Below, in pieces: positions 35,401-46,004 of a stretch of 64,000 bases of DNA. The notes under the pieces were generated by a model. That model saw nothing but the letters and a program-made list of their open reading frames with translations, did not search any database and had not been told where the DNA came from. Both the position numbers and the translations under genes were made by a program. How positions within the stretch are numbered: position 1 is the first letter of the stretch; every line of letters starts with the position of its first letter. The DNA is from Agelas oroides (Eukaryota; Porifera; Demospongiae; Agelasida; Agelasidae), in NCBI GenBank assembly GCA_949130485.1, contig OX422193.1, positions 2,916,371-2,980,370 on the forward strand, written 5' to 3'.

Positions 35401-35785
35401 ACATGGTGTCTTCACCCCTCTAGTGCTATCCACAACTGGAGGTCTTGGCAGTGAAGCCACAACTTTCTACAAACGCTTGGCAGATCTCATCAGTTCGAAA
35501 CAACAGAAACACTACTCCAACGTCATGTGCTGGCTAAGGTGCCGACTCTCATTCGCCATTCTACGATCAGCCATCATGTGCATCAGGGGCAGCCGATCAT
35601 CCTACCATCGCCCAAGATGTGAGATCGACATCACCCTTGCCACTGCGGAGGGTCTCCTCATTCAATAGAATTACTCCAACTTTAGACTTCCTAAAACTCC
35701 TTACTATTTTGTTTTCATGTTTAATACTTTTGTTCTTTTCAACCTGTGCACATTCCTTCTCTACATTATGAATATCATTTTTTAT
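32420..35785 (+). mobile_element. Non-LTR retrotransposon (RLE type), apparently intact
   Basis: Bounded by an exact 13-bp target duplication ATTTCTCCAGGGC (32407-32419 and 35786-35798). It has a 48-bp 5' leader, one 3.2-kb ORF, and a 3' region of about 117 bp ending in a T/A-rich stretch without a clear poly-A. It has no LTRs or TIRs of its own. It lies in the same orientation as the gene cluster, inside the hAT-like element at 32272-37130. The short leader means some 5' truncation of untranslated sequence cannot be excluded. Confidence 0.85.
32468..35668 (+). CDS. Reverse transcriptase / restriction-like endonuclease polyprotein
   Basis: A 1066-residue single ORF without stops or frameshifts, close to the size of R2-type proteins. 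Residues 3-36 form a cysteine cluster (CCRCNRSGRCKNCSC...CQGC) resembling CXC/tesmin-like modules rather than the C2H2 and Myb motifs of classical R2. Proline-rich spacers lie at 40-115. RT motifs: A at 473-480 (VDATNAFN), B at about 526-540 (TTQGDPLAMAMYALA), C at 560-563 (FADD). The C-terminus has a zinc knuckle C853-x-C855-x7-H863-x3-C867. After it comes a candidate PD-(D/E)XK-like nuclease: D923 in RLDIRA, D939 in FFDVRV and lysines at 966-967. By family knowledge it would nick target DNA and prime cDNA synthesis there. The intact frame suggests recent insertion. The clade is not certain. Confidence 0.88.
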   Translation: MSCCRCNRSGRCKNCSCVKAGSPCQGCLPQRLGNCSNNGPTTPPITTPLQISPQIPEYRAALSTAAPDESGPTNIPDEREHEGTPPPLTMPVCPPLTVPISPPLTMPVLLPAQQPRNFNWGPHEGDEFFNIISNIYEEVIHWRRNVFLVPSGSTGKAFVSEVARLFQAYGDCSSLESIALKTITVLQALLLQKPSHNSKSRDHVTHLQRRLDLWLKGDIQALTDEGRCIQKHLRKTPSCDGDEATARTFCKLMMEGKVQGALRYLSRNTSGGVLKLDDLIPMTTDNGESCSLSTFDVLKEKHPQGKSPSPECLLHPSSEPSPVHAILYDNLNANTILQAALHTHGSAGPAGLDAHAWKRMCSSFKSASHDLCKALAAVGRRICTTNVHPDGLEALVASRLIPLDKCPGVRPIGVGEVPRRIIAKAVLRVIGRDIEEAAGPLQVCAGQDGGCEAAVHAMREIFKNPESEAVLLVDATNAFNSLNRLAALHNITVSCPPLAQILVNTYRAPIRMIIPGNGEIASTEGTTQGDPLAMAMYALAITPLIHQLRSSCPCVQQVWFADDATGSSTCSNLKSWWNKLSSYGPAFGYHPNASKTYLVVKQEHMTNAQELFADTDVHITIHGKRHLGAAIGSRTFTEEYICSKVQTWSDEIKRLAKVATSQPHAAYAAFTHGLSSRWSYLLRTIPDIQDLLSPLENEIHQTFIPALTGRPPCSKQERDLLGLPVRLGGMGLTNPVTLSTNAFHGSQRLTAPLAALIITQDINQVADPDLTRNLKNSIHRENRQHQDQQVKDIHAQLTPQLKRCVDLAIEKGSSSWLTALPLSDHGFFLHKGEFRDAISLRYDWELKNTPQTCSCGAAFTIDHAMMCHTGGFPTIRHDEIRDTTATLLTEVCHNVATEPPLQPLSGEILNHRTANREDGARLDIRARGFWNGAQDAFFDVRVFHPNASSYRSMSLQAAFRRHEQAKKREYGERVREVEHGVFTPLVLSTTGGLGSEATTFYKRLADLISSKQQKHYSNVMCWLRCRLSFAILRSAIMCIRGSRSSYHRPRCEIDITLATAEGLLIQ

Positions 35786-37130
35786 ATTTCTCCAGGGCGT
35801 CGGAGTCAATTATTTGGGATTACGTAATTTGCTCATGTGCGAAAGTTTCAACAGAAGCGTGCGATGTTCTTTTGGGCTCTTGTAACGTACCAGCAACGGC
35901 CTCAGATTGTAACAGACCCATATCTGTTGCAAGACTTTAATTTTTCACGTAGATAACTGAAAGAGTGCTATTTCGCCGATTCGCTCAAGCTCTGTTTCCA
36001 GATATACAAGTCAGTTGCAAATACACTGCACCTTGATTTATTGTTGCCTTGTTGATACCTATCATTGCATGTGGTAACCTTTTAAAATGCTTTTTGAAAG
36101 TCACTAGTTTAGAATACCTGTACTATGGTCCATAGAAAAGTAGGATGTTGCCTCACAGCCTCCAGTAAGCATAATGAAATTGATCGCTGCAGTTAGAATC
36201 ATGAAGTTTGCCTTGAGTTAAGTGAGAATATGTGGCTGTTTCTTTGGCTGCTTTTAGAAAGTCACTTGTTCTGAGAGTAAATAGTCATTGATAGGAAGCC
36301 ATAATGCAGTATGACCTGTTTTGTCAAAACCTCAAGGCCGTGTAGACCTCAAAGATAAATTGGCATGTGCTTCTGTCACATTTGAAGCTGTAGACTTCCA
36401 AGATGTATAGTCATGTTTCGTAGCTGGTGATACTGGAACACTTTCATACTACAATGCTATACTTATGTGAGGCCATACAACAGCATTTTATTAATCCAAG
36501 GTCATACCCTAGCTGTCTCTGCTTTGTCACTTAGTAGATATGCACCTTTGGCTTGGTAGAGGTAGTGGGACTAAAACCAGTACCACTAAAACCAGTACCG
36601 CTAAAATCAGTACCACTACATAAGGGTGTTTACTTAGCTTCTGTCTGCCTTTGTTATCATGCCATTGTTATTGTCTTGTGTTCACATGCAGACTGAGAGG
36701 ATCAATGAACCAACTTCACAATAAACTGATAGAGGCTTTTACAGGCCCCTGAAATTGCTATTCATATATACATAGACTACTCGACTTATTTATATGATTC
36801 TTTCCAAACATTGCCCTGAATCAGTGTGACTTGACTGACTCTTCTTAGAGACCCAAACCTGACAATGCCTGATAATGGCTTCCTATGACTTTTGGGGGTT
36901 GTCCAAGGACTAACGTAGCTGGAAATGTAATTTCAAAGCTCAGCCACCAACTATTGTTTCACTAGGTATAGTAGACCCATTTTCAGACAATTTCCTCTAA
37001 ACCATGGTGTTGCAGTGTAGTACATATTTTCACCCAACTTTTTGCACAGTGCATCTCACCATAGGCAAAGTAAAACTGAGGGTATAAATATTTCTACTTG
37101 TGAAGTTCATATTTCATGTTGACAACCCTA

Positions 37131-37177
37131 TTTCAGGATAGAACTCAGCGTGTCTACAACTAACGCCACGTACTACC
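37131..37177 (+). pseudogene. Segment Q relic between two insertions
   Basis: A 47-bp piece (TTTCAGGATAGAACTCAGCG...) that continues the copy broken at 32271 and is broken again at 37178. The rest resumes at 38931. Together the three pieces rebuild the arrangement seen uninterrupted at 42720-43049. Confidence 0.7.
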
Positions 37178-37489
37178 TATATCATGGTCCCCCAACTTTT
37201 TTAGCCCTCAAAGTAGGCGTGGTCATGTACTTACTACTAATAATTGGCTAGCTAGCTAGACGCTGTCGATCGATCGATCGATTATTGTACTGTCTTGCAA
37301 TTTTTGGACGAAGGATACTTGGTTTGCGCTTGCTGAACTTGCATTTTCGCGCTAGCGCACTGTATACGCGCTTTTAAGGGGTGTGGCAGAGGGCGTGACC
37401 TCAATTTTTTCGCGCGCACTTACTGTAAACTATAGCCCCCCCACTCTCAATTTGCTTCCGACGCCTATGTATACTAGGTAGATGCAGGG

Positions 37490-38732
37490 CATCATGGGGC
37501 GAGCCTGAGCTGGTCAAGGGCATCACTATTGATCTGAACACTGTGATAATACTGGTTGTTGGCGAGTAACCACTGAAGTGCAGCAAGCACTACAGACCTC
37601 CTGACACGAAAGTCATGATGGGAGTCAGCAGCTCCTTGCTTCCTCACAACAATGATGTCAAGTTCAGTGGGCAATCGTGGCAGAGAATTGACGAAGGAGG
37701 CCACGTCTTGTGGCAGGTTGATGACGTGTCCACTGTATGCGTACTGCCCATGAGGTAGTCAGTACAGTGACATGATTGGTAGCACACCAGAAATCAACAT
37801 TTCTACCACTTGTGTTAATCCCTGTAAGAAGGAACACATATCAGTTACATAGGATGACATAACAGTAATATTATTACCAACCTGCAGTTCAGATAGTAAG
37901 AAGGAACACATATCATGATCAGTTACATAGGATGACATAACAGTAATATTATTACCAACCTGCAGTTCAGATGGTAAGAAGGAACACATCAGTTACATAG
38001 GATAACATAACAGTAATATGATTACCAACCTGCAGTTCAGATGGTATAGGGCCAGGATCCATGTTGTTGGCAGAGGAGTATAACTTCGGTATATGCTTGT
38101 CCCGGCTACAGCGCAGACACTCAGCAGACCCCAAGTGAAGCTGAAGACCAGGAAAACTCTCCAAACAGGTGGTACATGTTGACAGATCTAGCGTAGCGAA
38201 GTGTGCATGAAACTTATGCATCTTAGCTCGAATGGAATGCTGTTCAAACAGTGGGAGCTGTGACTGCACAAGCTGTTGATCTCTGTGTCTTTGTCTGTCA
38301 CACTGTAACCTGACCTCTCTCTCCTCGGCAGTCTCAGCTGCCAATCTCTCATGCTGGTAAGTACTCATATGCTGCAGCCTGGCCTCTCTTTCCTCGGGAG
38401 TCTCAGCTGCCAGCCTGTCCCTCATATACTGCAGCCTGGCCTCTCTTTCGTCGGGAGTCTCAGCTGCCAGCCTGTCCCTTCTCAGCTGCAGCCTGGCCTC
38501 TCTCTCCTCGGCAGTCTCAGCATCCAGTCTGTACCTTCTTTGCTGCAGTCGTACCTCCCTATCTTCGGTAGCTTGTGAAGCCCGCCTAGCCCTGTCCCTC
38601 ATTCTCCGTTTTCTCAACTTTTCTTCCCTTTGCTCCGCTGTCTCGGAAGCACGGCGGGCCCTCTCTCTCTCGTTCTCTCCGACTCTGCAACCTTTTCTCT
38701 CTCTTCTCTACTGATTCTGGGTTAGTATCCAT
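37490..38732 (-). pseudogene. Helitron-type polyprotein N-terminus, broken
   Basis: From ATG 38732 the frame begins MDTNPESVEKREK, then shifts by one base in a GA-rich tract near 38675. It continues (38617-38030) with four to five degenerate repeats of RLAAETPEEREARLQ type, a region known from the N-termini of invertebrate Helitron proteins. A C-x2-C knuckle (STCTTCLESFPG) and CLRCSRDKHIPKLYSSANNM follow. After an intron, exon 2 (37821 to about 37490) reads GLTQVVEMLISGVLPIMSLY, hits TGA 37759-37761 (probably a decayed CGA), then FVNSLPRLPTEL and HHDFRVRRSVVLAALQWLLA, as in the DUF6570-like part of these proteins. Two lesions and the missing catalytic half make it a pseudogene. Confidence 0.7.
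37822..38029 (-). other. Intron of the Helitron-type gene, made of three tandem repeats
   Basis: Exon 1 ends CTGCAG and the intron starts GTTGGTAAT; the acceptor is TTCTTACAG before GGATTAACACAAG, joining in phase 0 (LQ/GLTQ). The intron and its edges consist of three units of about 70-78 bp starting at 37824, 37896 and 37974. Each repeats the exon end, donor and acceptor-like sequence, so alternative splice sites recur in every unit. Confidence 0.7.
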
Positions 38733-38930
38733 ACTCGCGAACAACCAAAAATCCACTTGGAAGGCGTGCAAATAAGTTCAACTATAGGTGCAATCGTTGT
38801 CTATGGTGCAATACAAATCACGTTAAATTAGAGTGGAATTAGAATTTACGGAAAGACATACGTATGTCCATAATATAGAGAAAATCTCAATACGACTCAC
38901 CAATGTGGGGCTCGCTCAGGCTCGCCCCAA

Positions 38931-41086
38931 TTACGAAAAGATCTTCATTTTACAAATCAAGACACCTAAATCACTGGACCAGAGGTTTGCCAACCTAAAG
39001 TAGTGTCTGTACACAGGCAATAAACTGCAGCCTTTCGGTATGCTATTTTGTCTAATGTGCTGCTTTGTGTACTAGTGTTCTACTAGCTAGCGCTTATATA
39101 TTGCACGAAGATTACAACCAGTGATAACCACTACCAGAATGTAGAACATTGTGTGGTCAGCCTGAGCAAGCAGTGTTCTTAGAACTGTGCTGAGTACGTA
39201 AATTGCTTGCTTTATCACCACAGTTTTCAGAGCTCAGTTGTGTATGTAGCCAAAATTTGAGGCAATCATTGTGGGTTACAATAAATCAGTACATTAAAAA
39301 ATTCAAGGTTTTTACCCTTTGTAATATCCATGCAGTGATTTGAAAGTGCTCTTGTTGCATCTTGGCAATACTGCTCATAAGTTTTCATGTATACCGTTTT
39401 GTTAGCACTGATTTCCGCATTGTTGCAGCTCTCTGCAGCATCCCAGGCTTTTTTTTTTTGGAAATATTTTTGAATTAGTCTCGTGTCGGCAATGCATCTG
39501 CGGTTGTGTTGGCAGATACAAAAGGCCTGTTTGTACACTACACAAGCAAGAGTGGTTGCCCTGGTTACAGACAAGCTGAAGAAATTGTGCTACTGTATAT
39601 TTTACTAATTGCATAAGAAGACCAGAGAGGAATCTTCCAAGACCAATCTATAACCAGGATCTTGCAGTTAGTGACCACTGAACATCTGTGATGGGGTCAC
39701 ACAAGTTTGTATCAAAGAGCGTGGGATAAGAACCATGATTTGCAGATATAGTAACCACTGAACATGTGCGAGAGTCACCAGCTTTTTTCAAAAGCATCCT
39801 AACTATATTTGAAGTGTAGTTGTAGTGACTTCTTCAAAGATGTTCTGAGGGTTGTTATATAGCCACACTTACAAAAAACACATTTGTTTTTGTAACTACC
39901 ATCACTGAAATTCAACTGCTATCTTGCAATCTTCATAAACTTTTCTTGGCCTAATAAAAGATTGCTAAGTAGCAGTGGAAAAATTGCAGCATTTAAAATT
40001 TGCATACCTTAACTGTCTATTTTTATTTTCTATAATATTTTATGCAGAGAAAAAAAATGCACAGGATACACAAATAGCTTGTGCTAATACAAAGTGTACC
40101 CAGAGGAGAGACAAGACAAGCATATAGAATTATATAAGTGTCTAATAATACGTAAAGTAGTTATAGATAATGCATAACATTAGTTTTAAAAGTACTGAAT
40201 GAGGATGTGACGAGCCTCTCAGGGAGTGTGTTCCATATGTTTGTAGCATGTGGTCTCCTGACTTTGTCTGCAGCCAGGTTAACCACTCAGTAGTAGTGGT
40301 TAAAGTAACTGATCTGTTTTGCAGTGCATATTTGTGTGTTTTTGTCCAGTTTTTCTAGACAGTGCAAAGGTAGCCAGGGAACTAGACTAGAGTAAGAAGG
40401 TTGTCTTAATCATCACCCACACTTACAAAAGGAAACACATTAGTTCTTGTAATTACCATCACTGAAATTCAACTGCTATCTTGTATTCTTCATTAAACTT
40501 TTGGCCTGATGAAAGTTGCAAAGCAGCAGTAAAAAACTGCAACATTTAATATTTGTCTCGTGAAAGTTTACAATACGAGAACAATGACATTCTTGAATAA
40601 TGTTGATTTCACAAGAATAAACAAATAATGTCACAGTGTTAAAATTTGTCAGAGGCAAGTCAGTCAAAAGATGTTTATAAATCAAGACCACATTGGTAAC
40701 AATGAGTAGTATAGCCTTGTATCCAGGTTTCATGAGGAGCATAAGCGTTTTCCATCCCTACGTGGCCTGGGTACGAGGTTATGAGTAGTAATGCAGGTAT
40801 CTGCGTAAAGCTTGGTATAGTTAGTGCTGGCAATGCACACGTGCATGCGCATATGAGTTTAAGTTGTAAACAGCTGCCTCAAGGTGATGCTCAAAAAGTT
40901 GTCAAATTATTGTTGTTGTTTCAACGTTGAAGTTTTCTGCACTTGCCAGTCCATTCCCTGCATTCCGTTTTTATGCTCAAAACCAACTTCTTCTGCATTG
41001 CTGCATGAGTACAGAATATACTCTCGCAATGTACATTTCCTTTCTGAGCTCATGTAAATGTTGGTACTATTTTACTTCATTTTCAG
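38931..41086. other. Spacer upstream of copy C
   Basis: Segment Q tail (38931-39000) and the AATAAACTGCAGCCTTTCGG block. Then a - strand relic frame (39574-39266: SCNNAEISANKTVYMKTYEQ, then CQDATRALSNHCMDI) that recurs at about 17640-17900, 43180-43640 and 47230-47700, and as flanks of the LINE at 60040-60690. Then AT-rich DNA and, from 40740, the conserved promoter-side flank of the gene family. This copy lacks the GGCCCC and 43-bp repeat segment. Confidence 0.6.
39266..39620 (-). pseudogene. Repeated relic coding segment R
   Basis: The - strand shows frames with LSVTRATT...CVQTGL...CRPETKSEM and CQDATRALSNHCMDI in several spacers (39266-39620, 43490-43678, 47377-47696, 48293-48559), always broken by frameshifts. 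Similarity between copies is visible at peptide level, so it derives from a former coding region or repeat ORF. I cannot name the family. Confidence 0.35.
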
Positions 41087-41821
41087 ATGTCAGCAGCTTG
41101 GGTATGGATTCCACCTGTCTTCTTAAGTTTCCTCATGTTACATGTTACTGCTTCACCACAACGAATGTGTGACGAGCCATTCCGGGCTACAATAACAGAT
41201 GTAACCAATGTGACATATCCCACTTCAAGAAGCTTTTTGGATCCTGATCATGTCTTCTATAGGGAGATCCTACGCTTCACAGATGAAGAGATTGATCGAG
41301 AGAGAGAAGCTGCAATACAGTTATTCAGAAATACTTATGGGCTCGACTTCACCAATGTAGAGCCTGATGAACAGGGACAAAGAATTTTAGGAAATGCAAC
41401 ATTTCAACCATTTGTACTCCCCTTTAACATAACATATGTCTTCAATAGCTGGTTGGTGAATGGAAGAACAAGGACAAGGTGCTTCCGGGCGAGAAGAGGT
41501 GGTTTCCGGGTAGTATTTAGTGACACAGCAATGCTGCATGGTGAATATGGTGGAGAAGAAGGAAGGTTGGCATTTGCAAATGATGCTGTTTTCTATGGAC
41601 GTGATTATGTTTATGATGTTTGTGAACAACAAGGAATTATCTTCCAATTGGAGTCACCTAAACCAATTCGTAACGCACCATCTGATGGTTGGTTTGTTAT
41701 CAATTATCGAGTTCGCAATCGCATGCTTGGAGAAGGAGTGCTTTGGGGGCTTTTCCGACGAACTGCTGTAAACGCAACAACCATCCAATTTGAGAGCCGT
41801 CAAGTTATCACATTTCTCTAA
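41087..41821 (+). CDS. Secreted cysteine/glyco-protein, tandem family copy C
   Basis: A 244-residue intact member. Signal peptide MSAAWVWIPPVFLSFLMLHV, then MCDEPF, charged helix, NAT and NITYVF sequon region, TRCF, YDVCEQQ and ITFL. The most diverged C-terminal part of the five (GLFRRTAVNATTIQFESRQV in place of LDRLTAVNPTT), which adds a sequon (NAT). The 3' splice site TTTTCAG is directly before the ATG. It lies 17.4 kb after copy B because the spacer between them took most of the insertions. Confidence 0.85.
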   Translation: MSAAWVWIPPVFLSFLMLHVTASPQRMCDEPFRATITDVTNVTYPTSRSFLDPDHVFYREILRFTDEEIDREREAAIQLFRNTYGLDFTNVEPDEQGQRILGNATFQPFVLPFNITYVFNSWLVNGRTRTRCFRARRGGFRVVFSDTAMLHGEYGGEEGRLAFANDAVFYGRDYVYDVCEQQGIIFQLESPKPIRNAPSDGWFVINYRVRNRMLGEGVLWGLFRRTAVNATTIQFESRQVITFL

Positions 41822-42279
41822 AACTAACTTGGGCACTGAATGTTTAGTATAGTGAACTTTGCAAAACTGTCTTAGTTTCAATTGTACGGACATTGATCAC
41901 TTGTTCTTTTTGACTTTGTAATGTAGTAGCATTTGTGACAGGAGAATTGCCACAGACACTGTGGATGTTACATTGCTCAAGTTTACTTTCATACTTTCAC
42001 CCAAAAGAAACTGGTGCCTTTGAACTAGGCTACTGATTGATTTGGTCTTTGACTGAGGCCTGCAAACTGCCTAGCACCAGACACCTCTCCAATCATTTGA
42101 TTGTAGCTCACATATCTCTCTCTTGCCATCATAACCTAGGAACTTCCTAGACAATCTCGGGACAGGACAAAGTTGCATTTTGTCCACTGGCAGTCACTGG
42201 CGTTTCTAGGGTGAAGAAGTAGGGGGGGGCCTCAACCTAAGGTAGCCGGTGTCATAAAATTTTGGGGCCCTCACCCCCT
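41822..42279. other. 3' flank of copy C
   Basis: Matches the 3' flanks of copies B and E (ACTTTCACCCAAAAGAAACT, CCTGCAAACTGCCTAGCACC). At 42180-42280 it passes into unrelated GGGGGGGCC-containing DNA and then the SINE. No gene. Confidence 0.6.
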
Positions 42280-42555
42280 GTAGAAAGATACGCTGAGTTG
42301 AAAATCCAACTCATTTTGACTAAGTTAAACGTAGCCTCTGTGATCATGTCAGGTCAACCGGCTACACCCAAACATTATACAATAAAAAACATAAGTGCCT
42401 GACCACAAGACAAGGCAATTGCTCAGATCCTGAACTTGCTGTGTACTTTATCAGCCTTCATACTGAGCACCCAGGAGAGAAATAAATCTAAGCTGTTAGT
42501 GGGACAGGAACCTTGGATCTCTTGATCCGCAGTCCGGTGTTTAACTAGGCCACCA
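42280..42555 (-). mobile_element. tRNA-derived SINE, copy 3
   Basis: The tRNA-like head on the - strand at about 42555-42498 (AAGGTTCCTGTCCC in the B-box region), then the body shared with the other copies to about 42280 (GTATCTTTCTACAGGGGG). Same relative position in the spacer as the others. Confidence 0.6.
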
Positions 42556-42719
42556 GCAACCCCCTGCAATAACGTATGGTCGAGCACTTAGTGTAACGAC
42601 TTTTGGCAATAGCGCTATAAATCTGTTGACGCAGCCCGGCAAGCGTACCTAAAATCATAGATAATACAGTAGGCGTCCGTACTATATCATCTATGCTAAT
42701 GCCGCAAAGATCAGCGCAA

Positions 42720-43049
42720 GTTATTGGTAAATTATGAATCTCATTAATAACGTAAGTGCTTAAAATCCTGTGGATCCTGCGCGTGTAATTCAATTTTTGG
42801 TCCGTTAAGTACTCGCGCAGTGCTGCACCTTAGAAAGGATTGCAATCTAGCGCTCACTTTGCAAGATTGAACCGCCACACTAGAAAGGATTGCCAGTGGA
42901 TGCCAGGCCAACGTTCCTCACTTTCAGGATATAACTCATGCAGCGTGTCTACAACTAACACCACGTACTACCTTTACTACGAAAAGATCTTCATTTTACA
43001 AATCAAGACACCTAAAATACCAGAGCAGAGGTTTGCCAACCTAAAGTAG
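42720..43049 (+). pseudogene. Segment Q relic, uninterrupted copy
   Basis: An uninterrupted copy that serves as the empty-site reference for the insertions at 16549, 32272 and 37178. The + frame reads TTYYLYYEKIFILQIKTP...EQRFANLK before a stop at 43047. No intact gene context. Confidence 0.45.
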
Positions 43050-46004
43050 TGTCTGTACACAGGCAATAAACTGCAGCCTTTCGGTATGCTATTTTGTCTA
43101 ATGTGCTGCTTTGTGTACTAAGTGTTGCACTATAGCTAGCACTTAGACACGTACGAAGATTACAACCAGTGGTAGCCACTACGAGAATGTAGAACATTAT
43201 GCGGTCAGCCTGAGCAAGCTAGAACTGCACTCAGTAAATTGCTTGCTTTGTCAGCACAGTTTTCAGAGTTCAGTTGTGTAGCCAAAATTTGAGGCATTCG
43301 TTATGGGTTAAGAAATCAGTACATTACGTTTTCAAAATTCACCCACAGTAATATCCATGCAGTGATTTGAAAGTGTTCTTGTTGCATCTTGGCAATACTG
43401 CTCACAAGTTTGCATGTAGCTATACCGTTTTGTAGGCACTGTTTTCTGTTGCTGCTCTCTGCACCGCCATGGGATTCCCTCTTTTTTATTTACATTTCTG
43501 ACTTAGTCTCTGGTCGGCAACACATCTGTGCTTGCGCTGGCTGATACGGCAGTCCTGTTTGTACACATACATAACCGAGAGTGGTTGCCCTGGTTACAGA
43601 CAAGCTGAAGAAACAATGCATGGTTACTGTATACTTTGCTAATTGCAAGACAATCAGAGAGGAAGCTTCCAAGACCAATCTATAACCAGGATCTTGCAGT
43701 TAGTAACCACTGAGCATCTGTGAAGGGGTCACACCCGTTTGCATCAAAGAGCGTGTGGGATGAGAACCATGATTTTTGAGATACAGTAATCGAGTTTGGG
43801 ACAGACTATTTATCATTATCAAAAGCATCATCTATTTGAAGTGTAGTTGTAGGACTCCCTCAAAGATGTTCTGGAGGTTGTCAGTCTCATGTCACTTATG
43901 CAATTAGCCTCTGATACTTACCACAACTACCGTCTCCTCAGCTTGTCAGCAACCAGGTTAACCACTCAGTGGTTAAAATGACCGATCTGTTTTGCAGTGT
44001 ATATTTGCATATTTTTGTCCAGTTTTTCTAAACAGTGGAAAGGTGGCCAAGGAACTAGACTAGAGTAAGAGGTTTGTCTTAATCATCAGCCACACTTACA
44101 AAGTAAAACACATTAGTTTTTGTAAGCATCATCACTAATTCAACTGCTATCTTGTAATTTTGATGAACTTTTCTTGGTCTGATGAAAGTTACAAAGTAGC
44201 AATGGAAAAATTGCAACATTTAAAATTTGTCTCATGAAGGTTTGTCATACCTTAATTGTCTAGAGAGCACAATACCAGAACAATGACATCTTGAATAGTG
44301 TTGATTTCACAAGAATAAACTACTAACGTCACAGTATTAAATTTGTCAGGGGAAAGTCAGTTAAAAGATATCTATAAATCAAGACCACATTGTTTGCATT
44401 TTCCACGTTCAAGTATATACCAGTAATTCCCTATGTTCATCAACAAGCTAGGCAAACCCATTCAGACTCACTACTTCAATAATCTTGTTCCGAGACCCAC
44501 TCAAAACTACTGCTTCAAAACAGCATAGAAATTAGTATGAAATTTATTTGGATTTTATGTGCACATACATATATGGTGCACATAACCCGATTCATTTTAC
44601 AAGTATGCCTGTAGCTTTGTTCTAATATATATATACACCTAACAATTAATGGGTTGGAGTACCAATACGTTTCCAAGCCCCGCCCAGCTTTTGCAGTGCA
44701 GAAAAGTGCACGAAAGAGCCTGGTGTCATGTGAAAATAGGGCAAAATATTAAAATTCTAGGGCCCCAGGGCCCCAAAATTCCAACATCTTGCATGGGGGC
44801 CCATGGGGCCCTAATATATTTTTGAGGCCCCCCTTGTGAGATTGGGGCCCCCCATACATCATGTTATAGTGGGTGAGTCTAATGGCAGTTAACTGTAAGT
44901 AGAAGTTATGTAGAGTCTGTTGACCTATAAAAACAATGTGCATGACATCAGTACATAGAACAAGTGGAACACTTCCAGTTATCAGTGTTAGAGCTACCTG
45001 GTGAAGAACACCAGAAGCTTTTGGTTGTTGCGCTGGCACTTCTCACATGTGTTGATCTGATTGATACAGGGTTAGTATTAGATTGTTTGTGAACAATATA
45101 GTTAGCTCAAAGTAGTCATGGACTCACGTATTTGATCACATCCTTGCTCTGCCCAGACCAGTAATACTTTGAACACAGAGTCCAGGCTCTTTGAAAAACG
45201 GCAACAATTTTTAGAACAAACAGGCTGCGTTTCGTGTATTGTCAAACCAACTACACGCTCAACGCTTGGTGTGTACTACAGCTGCCCTGCTAGCTAGGTA
45301 AGTGTGGGAAGTTACCCAGGCCCTCTCCCGCTTATCCGTACTGTAAGCAACAAAAAATCTGGGCAAGGCCTGGGAATGGGGCTAGTATGCCTGTCCGTCT
45401 GGAATGTCCTCCATTAATTATGCAATTTACAATTTTTTCACCTTGCATAGGCGTCAGAACTTAGCTGAGAGCTTAGCTGAGCTGAAAAATGAACAGCATG
45501 TACCACCCAGGATGCATGGCAACTTACTTTTAAATGGTTTCTTACCTCACTGAGTACAACCTACGACAGAAATACTAGGCTGTTCTCATGTGATTCTACC
45601 CAAGATTTTAGGGAAGGGGGTTGGGGCAAAACTACATGAATCATGGAAATAGAAATAAATGAAAAGCATTTTCCATTCCTACATGGCCTGGGTACCAGGC
45701 TGTGAGTAGTAATACAGGTACTTTGCTAATGTTTGCATGGTAGTTAGTACTGGCAATGCACATGCATGTGCTTGAATGTTGTAGACAGCTGCCTGAAGAT
45801 GATGCTTTAAAAGGAGTCAATTTATTGTATTTGTTTATTAAACGTTGAAGTTTTCTGCACTTGCCAGTTTGTATTCCCTGCATTCTGTTTTTCTGCTCAA
45901 AACCAACTTCTTCTGCAATGCTGCATGAGTACAGAACATTGTCCCAATGTACATTCCTTCTCTGAGCTCATGTAAATGTTGGTACTATTTTACTTCATTT
46001 TCAG
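43050..46004. other. Spacer between copies C and D
   Basis: Contains relic segment R (about 43180-43680), repeat blocks like 17900-18500, the GGCCCC-rich block (44760-44865), a single 43-bp unit (44895-44935), the MITE-like CCCAGGCC block (about 45300-45390) and the gene-family upstream flank. No gene seen. Confidence 0.65.

Larger units (their letters stand above)
32272..37130. mobile_element. hAT-like TIR element, host of the retrotransposon
   Basis: Left end TAGGGTTGACAATGTGAAA and right end the near complement of TAGGGTTGTCAACATGAAA, flanked by TTTCAGG at 32265-32271 and 37131-37137. The undisturbed site CACTTTCAGGATA is seen near 17385 and 42928. Without the inserted retrotransposon the element is about 1.5 kb and non-coding. 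A 7-bp duplication is unusual, and a decayed 8-bp hAT duplication is possible. A short 15-bp tandem repeat (AAAACCAGTACCACT) lies at about 36570-36618. Confidence 0.75.
37178..38930 (-). mobile_element. Helitron-like element fragment
   Basis: This insertion splits segment Q (TACCT...TTACGAA). The - strand carries the N-terminal part of a Helitron-type Rep/helicase polyprotein gene and nothing of the HUH or helicase domains. A GC-rich hairpin (GGGGCTCGCTCAGGCTCGCCCC region, 38908-38929) lies at the end that would be 5' on the - strand. Canonical 5' TC and 3' CTRR ends are not evident, so the exact class (Helitron versus Helentron-like) is open. 37180-37490 is AT- and GATC-repeat-containing non-coding DNA. 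Confidence 0.6.

Noticed and set aside
32272..37130. A new class of TIR transposon encoding reverse transcriptase
   Set aside because: An internal 13-bp duplication shows that the RT element inserted into a pre-existing TIR element.
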